From OLB6 sp964620125 (GTDB taxonomy: Bacteria > Bacteroidota > Ignavibacteria > Kapaibacteriales > Kapaibacteriaceae), in contig CAZUGQ010000018.1 of NCBI GenBank assembly GCA_964620125.1, forward strand, positions 1-64,000: a stretch of 64,000 nucleotides of DNA. Direction: 5' to 3'. The translations under genes were made by a program, and so were the position numbers. Under the pieces are notes generated by a model. That model was not told the origin of the DNA and ran no database searches. It saw only the letters and a list, made by a program, of their open reading frames with translations. The first letter of the stretch is position 1. Each line of letters begins with the position of its first letter. Shown here piece after piece: positions 18,111 to 27,234 of this stretch.

Positions 18111-19137
18111 GCCAACCTCTCCGGCGGAAGTATATGAGCAACACTGCAACCAGAGAGAGAACGATGACGATTAGCAGCGGGTAACTAAACCACAACTTTA
18201 GCTCTGGCATATTTTCAAAGTTCATGCCATACCAGCTGGTGATAAAGGTTGCCGGAAGAATGATGGTACTAAGCGCAGTGAGGCGGCGCATCACTTCATT
18301 CAGGCGGGCATTTGTCATCGCAAAGTGAAGCTCCAGCAGGTTGTTGGTTTCCACCGTTAGCTGATCGATCTGCTCCAAGGCCTGTATGGTATGGTCATGT
18401 ACATCGCGGAAATACGCTACCTCGGCCTGATCTACGAACATTAGGTTGCCGCGAGCCATACGACCAATCATTTCATTCATGCGAGTGATGGCATTTCGGT
18501 ACTGTAGAAGCAGTCGCCGACCTCGCTGCAGACGGACGACAATCATGTTGCTCGTGCTGCGCAGAATCACCTTTTCGTACTCTTCAAGTCGGCGCGCAAT
18601 AAGGTCGTTGATGGTAAACAAATCGTCAACCGCCGCATCGGCTACTACAGCGGCAAGGTAGTCCGGCCCGCGACTCAGAATGTGAGGGTTAGCATCAACA
18701 CGTTTTCGAACGTTGTCCAAGGCTGTGATGTCGCCATGATGGTGTGTAATCACCACGCCACGATTCAGCAGAACATTTACCTGTGCCGGCCTGATCCTTC
18801 GGATGTATGCAGCAGGTTCTTCTGATTCGATCTTGCCGGGAATATGCATTGCCCGGTAGATGAGAAAGAGAAAATTAGGATACTCCTCTGCCTTGGGCGG
18901 ATGCAACTGCCATGCAACGTCGTTGGTTAACTCTTCAGTGCGATGGATGTCTTCGATAACCAGTTCGTTCACTCCAAACCAATCCACGAGGACGCGGTTC
19001 TCTTCCTCTGGTGTTGGCGACTGCATGTCAATCCAAATCATACCGCTGGCGGCGTATTCGGTGGGGTGGATAAGTAATGCACGCTCGACCGAAGGGTGCA
19101 GGCACTGACCAGTGGAGTACTGACGAACGGATATCAT
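18103..19137 (-). CDS. corA: CorA-type divalent cation transporter
   Basis: Pentameric inner-membrane channel for Mg2+ (possibly Co2+ or Ni2+). It has a large cytoplasmic N-terminal funnel (residues 1-280, with long charged helices) and two C-terminal membrane helices. The first helix is followed by the signature YGMNFENMPEL, which contains the GMN selectivity motif. Length 344 and the positively charged end RRRGWLA fit the family. It is the first gene of a three-gene minus-strand operon, divergent from rlmD with 38 bases between them. Confidence 0.92.
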   Translation of the reverse strand: MISVRQYSTGQCLHPSVERALLIHPTEYAASGMIWIDMQSPTPEEENRVLVDWFGVNELVIEDIHRTEELTNDVAWQLHPPKAEEYPNFLFLIYRAMHIPGKIESEEPAAYIRRIRPAQVNVLLNRGVVITHHHGDITALDNVRKRVDANPHILSRGPDYLAAVVADAAVDDLFTINDLIARRLEEYEKVILRSTSNMIVVRLQRGRRLLLQYRNAITRMNEMIGRMARGNLMFVDQAEVAYFRDVHDHTIQALEQIDQLTVETNNLLELHFAMTNARLNEVMRRLTALSTIILPATFITSWYGMNFENMPELKLWFSYPLLIVIVLSLVAVLLIYFRRRGWLA

Positions 19138-19151
19138 GAGGCGCTAGGTAG

Positions 19152-19159
19152 TAGCTTTG
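19152..19159 (+). promoter_or_regulatory. Candidate -7 element for rlmD
   Basis: TAGCTTTG is a perfect TAnnTTTG match, 16 bases before the rlmD ATG. No clear -33 element lies 19-21 bases upstream. Confidence 0.4.
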
Positions 19160-19163
19160 GCAC

Positions 19164-19171
19164 CAAAACTA
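19164..19171 (-). promoter_or_regulatory. Candidate -7 element for corA
   Basis: On the minus strand this reads TAGTTTTG, a perfect TAnnTTTG match 26 bases before the corA ATG. It sits four bases from the opposing rlmD element, so the two promoters would overlap. Confidence 0.4.
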
Positions 19172-19175
19172 CCGA

Positions 19176-20621
19176 ATGGCACGCAGGACGAAGGAGCGGG
19201 AATACCGCGAAATTGAAATCGAAGTAACGGCAATCGGGTTCGAAGGTGTAAGTGTTGGCCGCGTTGATGATGTTGTGCACTTTGTGAAAGGAGCACTTCC
19301 GGGCGAACGCGTGCGGGCCGTTGTACGCCGCACCCACCGCAGATACGTCGAAGCAGAAACACTCGAGGTGCTTGTACCTTCCACGCAGCGCATCACGCCA
19401 CCATGCCCTCACTTCGGTACATGTGGTGGCTGTTCCTGGCAACACCTTGTGTACGAACACCAGCTCCAATGGAAAAGCCAACACGTGGCCGATGCCTTTC
19501 AGCGCATTGGCGGCTTTCCTAACGTCACTAGTAACGCTGATGGTATCCTTCTCCCTGCGATCGGAGCGCAGTCTGCCTATGCCTACCGAAACAAGATGGA
19601 GTTTTCCTTCTCGGCCTCTGCATGGCTGACCGACGACGAGATACGAACAGGTGCTGAATTCGATCGGACGTTTGCACTTGGACTACATGTACCCGGACGG
19701 TATGACAAGGTGCGCAACATCGATCATTGTGCCTTGCAGTCGGGCGTTGCAAACCGTTTATTAGCAAAAGTCCATGCATTGCCACACCTCAGGGAAGCCG
19801 GTGCATACGATCATCGCGCACACAGGGGGTTCCTCCGGCACCTAGTTCTTCGGCACAGCTACACAACTGATGCTGTTCTGGCAACTCTGATAACTACAAC
19901 GCCAGAAACCGATGCACAGCGTGCAGTAGTGAATCATTGGCTGCAGTTACATCGTGAGTTGCCAGAAGGATCTACGATCATTCACGCTATTAACGACAGT
20001 CACAGTCCAGTAGCGATTGGAACCATCCAAGTACAGAAAGGACCTGGGTTCATCGAAGAGTCCACCCACGGAGTTACGTATCGCATCAGTCCATTCTCGT
20101 TCTTCCAAACGAATACCGTGCAGATGAGTCACTTGGTAGAGCAGGCATTGCAGGGGGCTCAGGTTTCGTCCGACGATGTGGTATGGGACCTGTACTGCGG
20201 AACTGGAACGTTAACGTTACCAGCCGCCAGAAAGGCCAGATTGGCCGTTGGTGCAGAGCTTGCGCAAAGCTCCATTGACGATGCCGTTGCCAACGCACAA
20301 CGCAATGGCATCACAAATGCTACATTCCACGTTGTTGACCTTCACGCAAAGAGAGCCCTGGAAACGTTGCTTGCCTTGCCACACCCTAATGTGGTGATCA
20401 TTGATCCTCCGCGCAGTGGTCTGCACCCACAGGTTGTAGACCATCTGCTCGAAGTGGCCCCGCAACGAATTGCATATGTGAGCTGCAATCCTGCTACTCA
20501 GGCGAGAGACTGTGCACTGTTGGCAGAGAAGTTTTCCGTGGATTGGGTGAGGGCTGTGGATATGTTCCCTCAAACCTATCATGTTGAAAGTGTTGCCGCT
20601 CTTACGGTACGATCTGAATAG
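19176..20621 (+). CDS. rlmD: 23S rRNA (uracil-5-)-methyltransferase RlmD/RlmC family
   Basis: Makes 5-methyluridine in 23S rRNA (position 1939 by analogy). An N-terminal TRAM domain (residues 1-70) is followed by the 4Fe-4S ligands in CPHFGTCGGC and a fourth cysteine in DHCALQSG. The SAM-binding motif is WDLYCGTGTLTLP, then IIDPPRSGLHP and the catalytic cysteine in YVSCNPAT. Length 481 is slightly above RumA. Related enzymes methylate U747 or tRNA, so the exact base is inferred. The last 20 bases overlap the end of the convergent protease gene. Confidence 0.9.
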   Translation: MARRTKEREYREIEIEVTAIGFEGVSVGRVDDVVHFVKGALPGERVRAVVRRTHRRYVEAETLEVLVPSTQRITPPCPHFGTCGGCSWQHLVYEHQLQWKSQHVADAFQRIGGFPNVTSNADGILLPAIGAQSAYAYRNKMEFSFSASAWLTDDEIRTGAEFDRTFALGLHVPGRYDKVRNIDHCALQSGVANRLLAKVHALPHLREAGAYDHRAHRGFLRHLVLRHSYTTDAVLATLITTTPETDAQRAVVNHWLQLHRELPEGSTIIHAINDSHSPVAIGTIQVQKGPGFIEESTHGVTYRISPFSFFQTNTVQMSHLVEQALQGAQVSSDDVVWDLYCGTGTLTLPAARKARLAVGAELAQSSIDDAVANAQRNGITNATFHVVDLHAKRALETLLALPHPNVVIIDPPRSGLHPQVVDHLLEVAPQRIAYVSCNPATQARDCALLAEKFSVDWVRAVDMFPQTYHVESVAALTVRSE

Positions 20622-23532
20622 GCAGGCAGCTAACACCCATTATGGTGCGCAGCACGATGAAGTATGTTCCTGTTGCCCCATCCGGGATTGATAGTAGCAC
20701 ATCGTGACTGCCGGTAGGAACGTTGCCAAGACTTGTAACTGAGCCAACAGGTCGGCCGAACAAGTCAGAAATGTACAGATCCACGGGTGTGAGATTGTGT
20801 ACAACAACGTTCACAACGGTTGAGCTGCCTGGAGCGAATACTGGCCCGTTCGTGGCGTATACGATAAAATCGGATTCTCCATCTGGTGTATACGGTACTG
20901 CATTCAACCCGAGGTTCATTGCATACGTGCGAGCGTTGTTGGCTGCTGTAGTCATGGATGCAAGATCCGAGCCTGCAGCGATGGTGAACACTATCTGTTG
21001 TGTGCCGTTTGCTTCGATGTCGAAGGGTCCGCCACCAAGCATCATGCTTACGTCGGTTACCGTGCTATTCGTTCTCAGCTTCCCACTTGCCATGGTAAGC
21101 CACTTTTCTGATCGAAGGAAATTGTCGTAGATGGACGGTACGTTGCCACCTCCACGATTGTCAATAGCTGCAACATTCAATGGTAGTGGAGATGCCATCC
21201 CTACACCAATGGTTGGGATGGATGCATCTGTTGTATTCTGAACAACGCAAAGGCCGCGTTCGTTGTCCCACGCAACACCATCATCAGCGCCAGATATGCC
21301 AAGATCCCAGTCAAAGAACATGGCGGCATAAGCATTGCGGATGGGAGAAGAGTTTGGGTTGTGGATTGAGTATGCTACAACCACTGCATCTCTTAGTGAA
21401 TCCGTGGTGCTTTGATACACAGATTGCTGAACTACAATGCCGAGTGGATACCTGTCATTGTCGTCAGAAAACCTAGCTACGGCGCGCAATCCATCAGGAA
21501 TACTATCTCGGCGAAGATCTACAACACCAAGTGCCGTGAAGCTGTTGTCGCGAAAACTGGGATCGGCTCCACGCGCTACGTTGGGTAGATACGTTGGCGA
21601 TGTGCCGATAAGCAAGGCACCCTCGAAGAGCAGGTTCCGACCGCCGCGCCACGAAAATCCCTCGCCCTGTACATTAGAGGGGTAGTCATGGAACCCTAGG
21701 TTGCCGGACGAGGTAACGGTAAGTCGAATGTTGTTTTCGTTGATGGTTCTGTAGGATGGATTCACGGTGCTTGTAATGAGCTGGCGGCCAACGTATTCAC
21801 CGTTGTCGGTTATCTCGGCCTGCAGAGCAAGTACACCGTTTACTGGTGCATCCAATGGGATGGATACCTCGAAGGCATTAACGGCTTGAACGGTATCGCC
21901 CGTGGCTACGGTACCAACATCGGTGGAACTCACATCAATGATCGGACTAAACGTTGAGGGCGCTGCGGTGATGGTGATACGAGCATTCTGTAAGGGTTTG
22001 AGAATGTTGTGCACGGATGCTGTGATCCGCACGGTTTCGCCGCCAGAGATCACACCATCACCCGAGTCGTCGGCAAATACGATGGTTGCAAGCTCAGCAA
22101 GCTTGCTGCGTTCTTGCCGAACGGTTGCTAGTGCGTCAACCCTGCCTGTGCCGATTGTGCCAACGAAAGAGAGATTGAGGGAGTCAATGTTTTTGGTGTT
22201 GGACATCACGAGTGCACGAGCCTGCTCAGGAGTGAGTGAAGGGTCAGCAAGTATGGCCATCGCCGTGATACCAGCAACCACGGGAGCGGCCATGGATGTG
22301 CCGTCCTGCGTTTCGTAGTCCTGACCTGGTATGGTGCTTAGAATCCTCACGCCGGGAGCACTCACATCAACCGTATAATGAAAGTTGCTGAAGGTTGCCT
22401 TCTCATCGCCCTCGTTGGTAGCGGCAACACTTAGGCATGGTGCATGTGCTGCAGGGTAAAAAGGCTGCTGTGAATAGTCGTTGCCCGCTGCCGCTACAAC
22501 CAATGCACCGAGTTCCATTGCTGCCGTAACAACGTCCAAATCGGCAAACGAAGCAGAACTTGAGCCGAACGAACAGTTGATCACTCGCGCACCAATGGCC
22601 GCTGCATACACGATGGCGTCGCCACTGTTCTCAACAGTGCGTGAACGTGGGTCGTCCCTGCCAATCTTCACAGGCAACAACGTCACGCCCTTGGCCACAC
22701 CTGCGATACCCGTGAAGTTGTTGATGGTTGCTCCAACGATGCCTGCAACGTGGGTGCCATGACTGTTGCCAGGAATCGGTGAATTGTCCGGACTCACTCC
22801 ATCGCGTCCGGTAAAGTCCCAGCCGAACCAATCGTCAACAAACCCGTTGTTATCATCGTCAACGCGATTGTAACGCTTGTCTCGGCCGAAGTTGTCCCGC
22901 CCAACCTCGCCGCTGTTGCGAGCAATCCTTCCCTGCAGATCTACATGGCTGGTGTCTATGCCAGTGTCAACGATTCCAACGATAACCGGCTCTGCGTCCT
23001 GCGGTAGTTCATCCCATGCTGCCGATGCGTTCACCAACGCAAGGTGATACTGCAGGCTTGCCAATGGGTCGTTCGGCTGACCAACGATTTCGTAGATCGG
23101 AGCCTCTACGGCATACAGCACATCGGGATGTGTTCGCAGCTTCGAAGCCAACACGGCCGCTGGAATGGAATCGGTGTAGATGATGCAGATGTCACGCAAC
23201 CCTTGTGTGGCTGGTCCGCCGTGTGGCCTGGCATATAGCGCCGTTGAGTTTTTTCGAGAGTCATTGCGCAGTCGAGCCTGAACAGCTGTGAGAACTGCAT
23301 CGGAGATGTAAGGACGCGTGGTGTGAGAACCAACCGTGGCGGTGAATGCACCAATGGCTCCTGTACGTTTTTGTGCCAACCACGTGGTCAACGCTGCTGA
23401 GCCAGATCGAAACTTTACGATTACCGTTCCTTGTGAAGCCAGAGCCCCTTGGCAAAAAACACATACGGTCAACAACGGGCTTAGAAGGAAGAGGAGGGGT
23501 CTGATCATGCTGCGATGACCCGTTGTGGTCAT
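20602..23532 (-). CDS. Exported subtilisin-like serine protease with C-terminal secretion-type domain
   Basis: S8 family protease with catalytic Asp189 (GIVDTGID), His258 (NSHGTHVAG) and Ser413 (GTSMAAP), and oxyanion Asn351. A signal peptide spans about residues 9-33, then a propeptide region, the protease (about 150-460) and repeated beta-rich domains. The C-terminal 80 residues (LYISDLFGRPVGSV... ending in CLPIQIVP) resemble type IX secretion sorting domains but are not a clear match. The ATG at 23532 or the one at 23508 could start it; the latter gives a shorter signal peptide and neither has a good ribosome site. It probably follows the FlgD-Ig gene in one transcript, 6 bases apart. Confidence 0.88.
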   Translation of the reverse strand: MTTTGHRSMIRPLLFLLSPLLTVCVFCQGALASQGTVIVKFRSGSAALTTWLAQKRTGAIGAFTATVGSHTTRPYISDAVLTAVQARLRNDSRKNSTALYARPHGGPATQGLRDICIIYTDSIPAAVLASKLRTHPDVLYAVEAPIYEIVGQPNDPLASLQYHLALVNASAAWDELPQDAEPVIVGIVDTGIDTSHVDLQGRIARNSGEVGRDNFGRDKRYNRVDDDNNGFVDDWFGWDFTGRDGVSPDNSPIPGNSHGTHVAGIVGATINNFTGIAGVAKGVTLLPVKIGRDDPRSRTVENSGDAIVYAAAIGARVINCSFGSSSASFADLDVVTAAMELGALVVAAAGNDYSQQPFYPAAHAPCLSVAATNEGDEKATFSNFHYTVDVSAPGVRILSTIPGQDYETQDGTSMAAPVVAGITAMAILADPSLTPEQARALVMSNTKNIDSLNLSFVGTIGTGRVDALATVRQERSKLAELATIVFADDSGDGVISGGETVRITASVHNILKPLQNARITITAAPSTFSPIIDVSSTDVGTVATGDTVQAVNAFEVSIPLDAPVNGVLALQAEITDNGEYVGRQLITSTVNPSYRTINENNIRLTVTSSGNLGFHDYPSNVQGEGFSWRGGRNLLFEGALLIGTSPTYLPNVARGADPSFRDNSFTALGVVDLRRDSIPDGLRAVARFSDDNDRYPLGIVVQQSVYQSTTDSLRDAVVVAYSIHNPNSSPIRNAYAAMFFDWDLGISGADDGVAWDNERGLCVVQNTTDASIPTIGVGMASPLPLNVAAIDNRGGGNVPSIYDNFLRSEKWLTMASGKLRTNSTVTDVSMMLGGGPFDIEANGTQQIVFTIAAGSDLASMTTAANNARTYAMNLGLNAVPYTPDGESDFIVYATNGPVFAPGSSTVVNVVVHNLTPVDLYISDLFGRPVGSVTSLGNVPTGSHDVLLSIPDGATGTYFIVLRTIMGVSCLPIQIVP

Positions 23533-23538
23533 TGTAGG

Positions 23539-24210
23539 TTACGGCAGAACGATTCGTTTTCGGATGATGTAGTGTTCTCCCACGTAGATCTCGGCTATGT
23601 AATCGCCCTTGCCAACGTAGTGACCATCGTCGTTTTTACCGTCCCAATCAATCTCGAACGAGCCGGAACGCTGAAGCCCGTGATACAGAGTTCGAACTTG
23701 CTGGGCACCCGTGGAATAGATAACGATGCGCACTTCCGACGGTGAAGGAACCGTATAGGCCAGATGCGGAGAAACATCTTCAGTAATGCCGAGGAGTTGA
23801 CCAATGTCACTAAGACCAACCATCAGGTTCCCGGTGCCCATGGGAAAGAGGAGAACGCCGGGAACGTACTGTGCATTTCGAATCGCTACCTGATACTGCA
23901 TCAGTTCCTCTGGTCGAGGCGCGAGCAGTTCTGGTGGTATCGAGGCAAGGTTGGTAACAGCATTCTCCCACGCACTTGGTGGTTTGCTAAGAGCCTGGCT
24001 AACGGCAAGCTGCGCAGATGTTTGCCGAACGTGATCGGCAAACCGCACTCGAGCGGTAACGCTTGCTCGTTTGGCCTGCTGGAAGGCCGTATCCTGCTCG
24101 GGAAGGAATACCGTTGTGACTTCGTTACCAACAGCCCTCGGTCCATCCGATTGTGCTCGAATAGATGGGGCGGCAGCGAAGTACACCAAGACCAGGGCTA
24201 GCACACGCAT
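23539..24210 (-). CDS. Exported protein with FlgD-type Ig domain
   Basis: A 223-residue secreted protein. The signal peptide is residues 1-19 (cleavage near IRAQ). Residues about 20-130 are not recognised. The C-terminal 90 residues match the FlgD-like Ig fold often found at the end of secreted proteins in the FCB group: VRIVIYSTGAQQVRTL, then FEIDWDGKNDDGHYVGKGDY. It sits directly upstream of the subtilisin-like protease gene, so the two may be made and exported together. A degenerate -7 element (TATCTTGC) ends three bases before the ATG. Confidence 0.7.
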   Translation of the reverse strand: MRVLALVLVYFAAAPSIRAQSDGPRAVGNEVTTVFLPEQDTAFQQAKRASVTARVRFADHVRQTSAQLAVSQALSKPPSAWENAVTNLASIPPELLAPRPEELMQYQVAIRNAQYVPGVLLFPMGTGNLMVGLSDIGQLLGITEDVSPHLAYTVPSPSEVRIVIYSTGAQQVRTLYHGLQRSGSFEIDWDGKNDDGHYVGKGDYIAEIYVGEHYIIRKRIVLP

Positions 24211-24259
24211 TCGGCAAGATAGCCGGAAGTTGAAGATGCGAAGGCCACCCCGGTGACGG

Positions 24260-26134
24260 TTAACGGTTCAATCTCGTCTTGTCTGTTTCCTTAAGTAGGT
24301 CGCCAAGGGTAACACCGGATGAGCCCGAATCGGTGCCGCCGTCGTAGGACGAATAGTCATCGTCTTCATCTCGACCCTTGCGGCGGTCTCCCTTGCCCTC
24401 GCGTTTTCCACGATCACGATCGCGATCACGACGCCGATCACCGCGACCACCTTCTGATGGACCGGAATCGTGATATCCACCACCTGAGAAGTCGGATGAG
24501 TACGCTGACGAATCATCCTGTGGCATGGCAAGGATTAAGGATGCAGTGGACGGGTTAACGTCAACTACCACGCAGTCCACTTCATCGCCCATGTTCATGG
24601 TAATCTTCCGTCCAGGACCCACATTCGTCATCTTACTGCGTGGCATGAAGCCATCGTACAATCCATTCACGCGGATCACTGCACCCTGGGAGCTTACCTG
24701 CTGAACCACACCCTTCACGGTCGAACCAACGGGTAGCTGTTCTGCAGCTTCTACCCACGGGTTATGCTGAGTTTGTTTGTAGCCAAGTGACAGTTGGTGT
24801 TTCGCTGCATTCACTTCCAATACAGCAACTTCGATCTCCTGGCCAACACTTAGCATGTCGGATGGATGTTTGACGCGCTGCGTCCATGATAGTTCAGATA
24901 CGCGGAGAAGTCCTTCGATGCGAGCAGCAACCTGCACGTAGGCACCGAAGTCTGTGATTCTGCGAACAACACCTTTGAGTACCGTGCCAATCGGGAACAT
25001 CTCCTCCACCGACGTCCACGGATCTGCCTCATGTTCCTTGTGGCTTAGTGACAGCTTCCGCTTTTCTCTGTCAACTTCAACGATGGTCACGCGAAGGCGG
25101 TCGCCCTTCTTAACCACTTCTTCAGCAGAATTCACGCGAGAGCGCGACAGGCGGGAGATATGCACCAGGCCTTCCACGCCACCAATATTCACAAAGGCAC
25201 CAAAGTTTGTTACTGACGTTACCACGCCTTCGTGAACGGTACCAGGTTCTATGCCAGACCAAAACTCTTCCTGAAGAATCTCTCGCCGACTTACCACGGC
25301 ACTCTTGTATCCGGCTTCATCTGATTGTAGCTCATGCACCTTAACGCGAACCTTCGAACCAACAGCGGCAGCGAGTTCGTCCTCGGGTACGTTCTTGCGT
25401 AGGCCAAAGTGTGATGCGGGTAGGAACACACGAAGTCCGTTAAACTCGCCGCGAAGTCCACCTTTCACGCGTTCCTGAACAGTGATTTCGAAGGCACCGT
25501 TGTTCTCTTTGAACTGTGCGAGCACTGCGAATGCTTCTTCACGAGCCTTGCGTTCCGCTTCCTTTCGTTCACGTTCCTCCTCACGTCGCTTGCGTTCTTC
25601 TTCCTGCATGCGGGCAAAGTCTTCGGAGGAGATGTGTCCCACAATTGTAGGATTGGTGATCACGGGGATAGGGGGCTCAGCCTTCGTTGTTGCAGAAGTA
25701 GCCTCTGCTTCTGAAGTCATATGTGCAGGAGCGGCGTCGTTCGAAGCAACAATCTCTGTTGGGGACTCAGCCGCTGGCGCCGAAGTGGACTCGGCACCTA
25801 CAGCAGTAGTAGACTCCGACGGAACCTGCGGGACGGACTCGGATGAAGCCTCGGCAGTGAGCTCCGACACAGGTTGCGGAGCAACGTCTGCTGCAGTTTC
25901 CACCGCGGGTTGAGAAGAAGGCACTTCACCTGCTGCCACCGGATTATCACTGGTCGGTGCAACAGGCGAATCCAGCGATGTGTTCATTCCTGCGGAATCA
26001 GGTGAAGACGTTGCTGATGATGAAGCAACTGGTTCTTGATCTGACGTTGTGTCAGAAACAGGGGATTGGGTTGTTGCTTCGAGCTCGGGGTCAGATGCCT
26101 CGGTGTTACCGGGGACGGGTAGCGAATCAGACAT
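24260..26134 (-). CDS. S1-domain RNA-binding protein, S1-like with extended tails
   Basis: Four S1 RNA-binding repeats in the middle of the protein point to ribosomal protein S1 or a close relative, which recruits mRNA to the 30S subunit. Best-preserved repeats contain VTNFGAFVNIGGVEGLVHIS and ITDFGAYVQV. The first repeat is degenerate. The N-terminal 170 residues are a low-complexity stretch of Ser, Pro, Ala, Glu and Thr, then a charged helix of EERKRREEERERKE type. The last 90 residues are rich in Gly, Asp and Arg and likely disordered. ATG at 26134 gives 624 residues; upstream in-frame codons look non-coding. It is divergent from rpsF. Confidence 0.8.
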   Translation of the reverse strand: MSDSLPVPGNTEASDPELEATTQSPVSDTTSDQEPVASSSATSSPDSAGMNTSLDSPVAPTSDNPVAAGEVPSSQPAVETAADVAPQPVSELTAEASSESVPQVPSESTTAVGAESTSAPAAESPTEIVASNDAAPAHMTSEAEATSATTKAEPPIPVITNPTIVGHISSEDFARMQEEERKRREEERERKEAERKAREEAFAVLAQFKENNGAFEITVQERVKGGLRGEFNGLRVFLPASHFGLRKNVPEDELAAAVGSKVRVKVHELQSDEAGYKSAVVSRREILQEEFWSGIEPGTVHEGVVTSVTNFGAFVNIGGVEGLVHISRLSRSRVNSAEEVVKKGDRLRVTIVEVDREKRKLSLSHKEHEADPWTSVEEMFPIGTVLKGVVRRITDFGAYVQVAARIEGLLRVSELSWTQRVKHPSDMLSVGQEIEVAVLEVNAAKHQLSLGYKQTQHNPWVEAAEQLPVGSTVKGVVQQVSSQGAVIRVNGLYDGFMPRSKMTNVGPGRKITMNMGDEVDCVVVDVNPSTASLILAMPQDDSSAYSSDFSGGGYHDSGPSEGGRGDRRRDRDRDRGKREGKGDRRKGRDEDDDYSSYDGGTDSGSSGVTLGDLLKETDKTRLNR

Positions 26135-26233
26135 GATGCAGCGGAGTGGATGAACGGTATGAGATTGGGACGGCGAAGTTACGCCGAATTTCCGCGTAGA
26201 CAACGGTATTGCCATGTGAAGATCAGACTACCT

Positions 26234-26265
26234 ATTGGTTTAGGAAGGTTGCACCCCTATCTTTG
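26234..26265 (+). promoter_or_regulatory. Bacteroidota-type promoter for rpsF-rplI
   Basis: ATTG at 26234-26237 and TATCTTTG at 26258-26265 lie 20 bases apart, matching the -33 TTG core and the -7 TAnnTTTG at the expected 19-21 spacing. Transcription should start near 26271, leaving a leader of about 77 bases before the rpsF ATG. Confidence 0.7.
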
Positions 26266-26298
26266 TCGGCTCTAAACGAAACAACGTCCTGAAATCCT

Positions 26299-26322
26299 GC
26301 CGTTGGCCGAAGAGCCACCGGC
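26299..26322 (+). promoter_or_regulatory. Leader hairpin before rpsF, possible S6:S18 site
   Basis: GCCGTTGGC and GCCACCGGC form a 9-bp stem with one mismatch around the loop CGAAGA, within the predicted rpsF leader. In many bacteria the S6:S18 complex binds a leader hairpin with a CCG bulge to repress this operon. The CCG here makes that possible, but the fit to the known motif was not tested and rpsR is not in the operon. Confidence 0.3.
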
Positions 26323-26347
26323 TGCGCAAGCAACCATAGGAGTTAGC

Positions 26348-26788
26348 ATGAGTGTCCGTCGGTCGTATGAATCGACCTATATCTTGAACGCCGCGCTCGA
26401 GGATGCCGAGATTGAAGCAGCCATCCTGCGCATTAACACCTTCATCACCGAACATGGTGGGAAGTTGGTGGAAGAAAACCAGTGGGGACGTCGGCGTCTT
26501 GCCTACCCCATCGCCAAGAAGTATAACGGCTTTTACGTGCATGTGATCTTCGAGCTTGATGCAGATGTGTTGCCACAGCTCGAGCGACTGTTCACGCTTG
26601 ACGACAGTGTGATGCGTCACCTTACCATGCAATTCGACGAAAAGCTGCACGAGTTCCGCAAAGTACGCGCCGAGGCACAGGCTGCCCGAGCTGCTCAGAT
26701 GGCTGCAGAAGGCCGTGCCGAGCGTTCTGAACGGTTTGACCGGTCGATAGATCGTGGTGACCAGATTGACGTGGAGAACATACAATGA
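26348..26788 (+). CDS. rpsF: 30S ribosomal protein S6
   Basis: Small-subunit protein that binds with S18 to the 16S rRNA central domain. The fold starts YESTYILNAALEDAEIE, with WGRRRLAYPIAKKYNGFYVH in the middle. The 146-residue length includes a C-terminal Ala/Arg/Glu-rich extension of about 45 residues beyond the usual 95-100. The ATG at 26348 has AGGAG five bases upstream; the longer open frame from 26303 is ruled out by that. Its stop overlaps the rplI start by four bases. The usual ssb and rpsR between them are absent. Confidence 0.96.
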   Translation: MSVRRSYESTYILNAALEDAEIEAAILRINTFITEHGGKLVEENQWGRRRLAYPIAKKYNGFYVHVIFELDADVLPQLERLFTLDDSVMRHLTMQFDEKLHEFRKVRAEAQAARAAQMAAEGRAERSERFDRSIDRGDQIDVENIQ

Positions 26789-27231
26789 AAGTGATTCTGC
26801 GCCAGAATGTTGACAACCTGGGTGAGATCGGGGAAATCGTTACCGTTCGCCCCGGTTATGCTCGCAACTTTCTCATCCCTCGGCAGCTTGCTTATGTGGC
26901 AACAGCCGGTGCGATTCGAGCACTTGAAACCGAAAAGCAGCAGTACGTTGCTCGTGCCGAAAAGGCCCGTGCCAATGCTGAGCACATGGCCTCACAACTT
27001 GCCGACTTGCAGATCTCGATACCGATGCAGGTGGGCGAGGAAGGGCGGCTGTTTGGTTCCGTTACCTCGCAGATGATTGCACAAGAATTGGAACTGCGCG
27101 GTTTTGCCATTGATCGCCGCAACGTGATGATTGATGAACCAATCAAGACGCTGGGCATCTTCGAAGTGCGTGTAAAGTTGCATACGGACATCGTGGCTCC
27201 CCTTAAAGTCTGGGTGATTGCCCAGGACTAA
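26785..27231 (+). CDS. rplI: 50S ribosomal protein L9
   Basis: Large-subunit protein with two globular domains on a long helix. MKVILRQNVDNLGEIGEIVTV and RPGYARNFLIPRQLAYVAT mark the 23S-binding N domain (1-50). The helix runs to about 75 and the C domain contains EEGRLFGSVTSQMIAQEL. At 148 residues it is standard. It is translationally coupled to rpsF by an ATGA overlap and is followed three bases later by the TIGR01777 gene, which probably shares the transcript. Confidence 0.97.
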   Translation: MKVILRQNVDNLGEIGEIVTVRPGYARNFLIPRQLAYVATAGAIRALETEKQQYVARAEKARANAEHMASQLADLQISIPMQVGEEGRLFGSVTSQMIAQELELRGFAIDRRNVMIDEPIKTLGIFEVRVKLHTDIVAPLKVWVIAQD

Positions 27232-27234
27232 TCC

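Noticed and set aside
26135..26258. Promoter for the S1 gene (TACCGTTG on the minus strand)
   Set aside because: One mismatch in the -7 box and no -33 box at the right distance.
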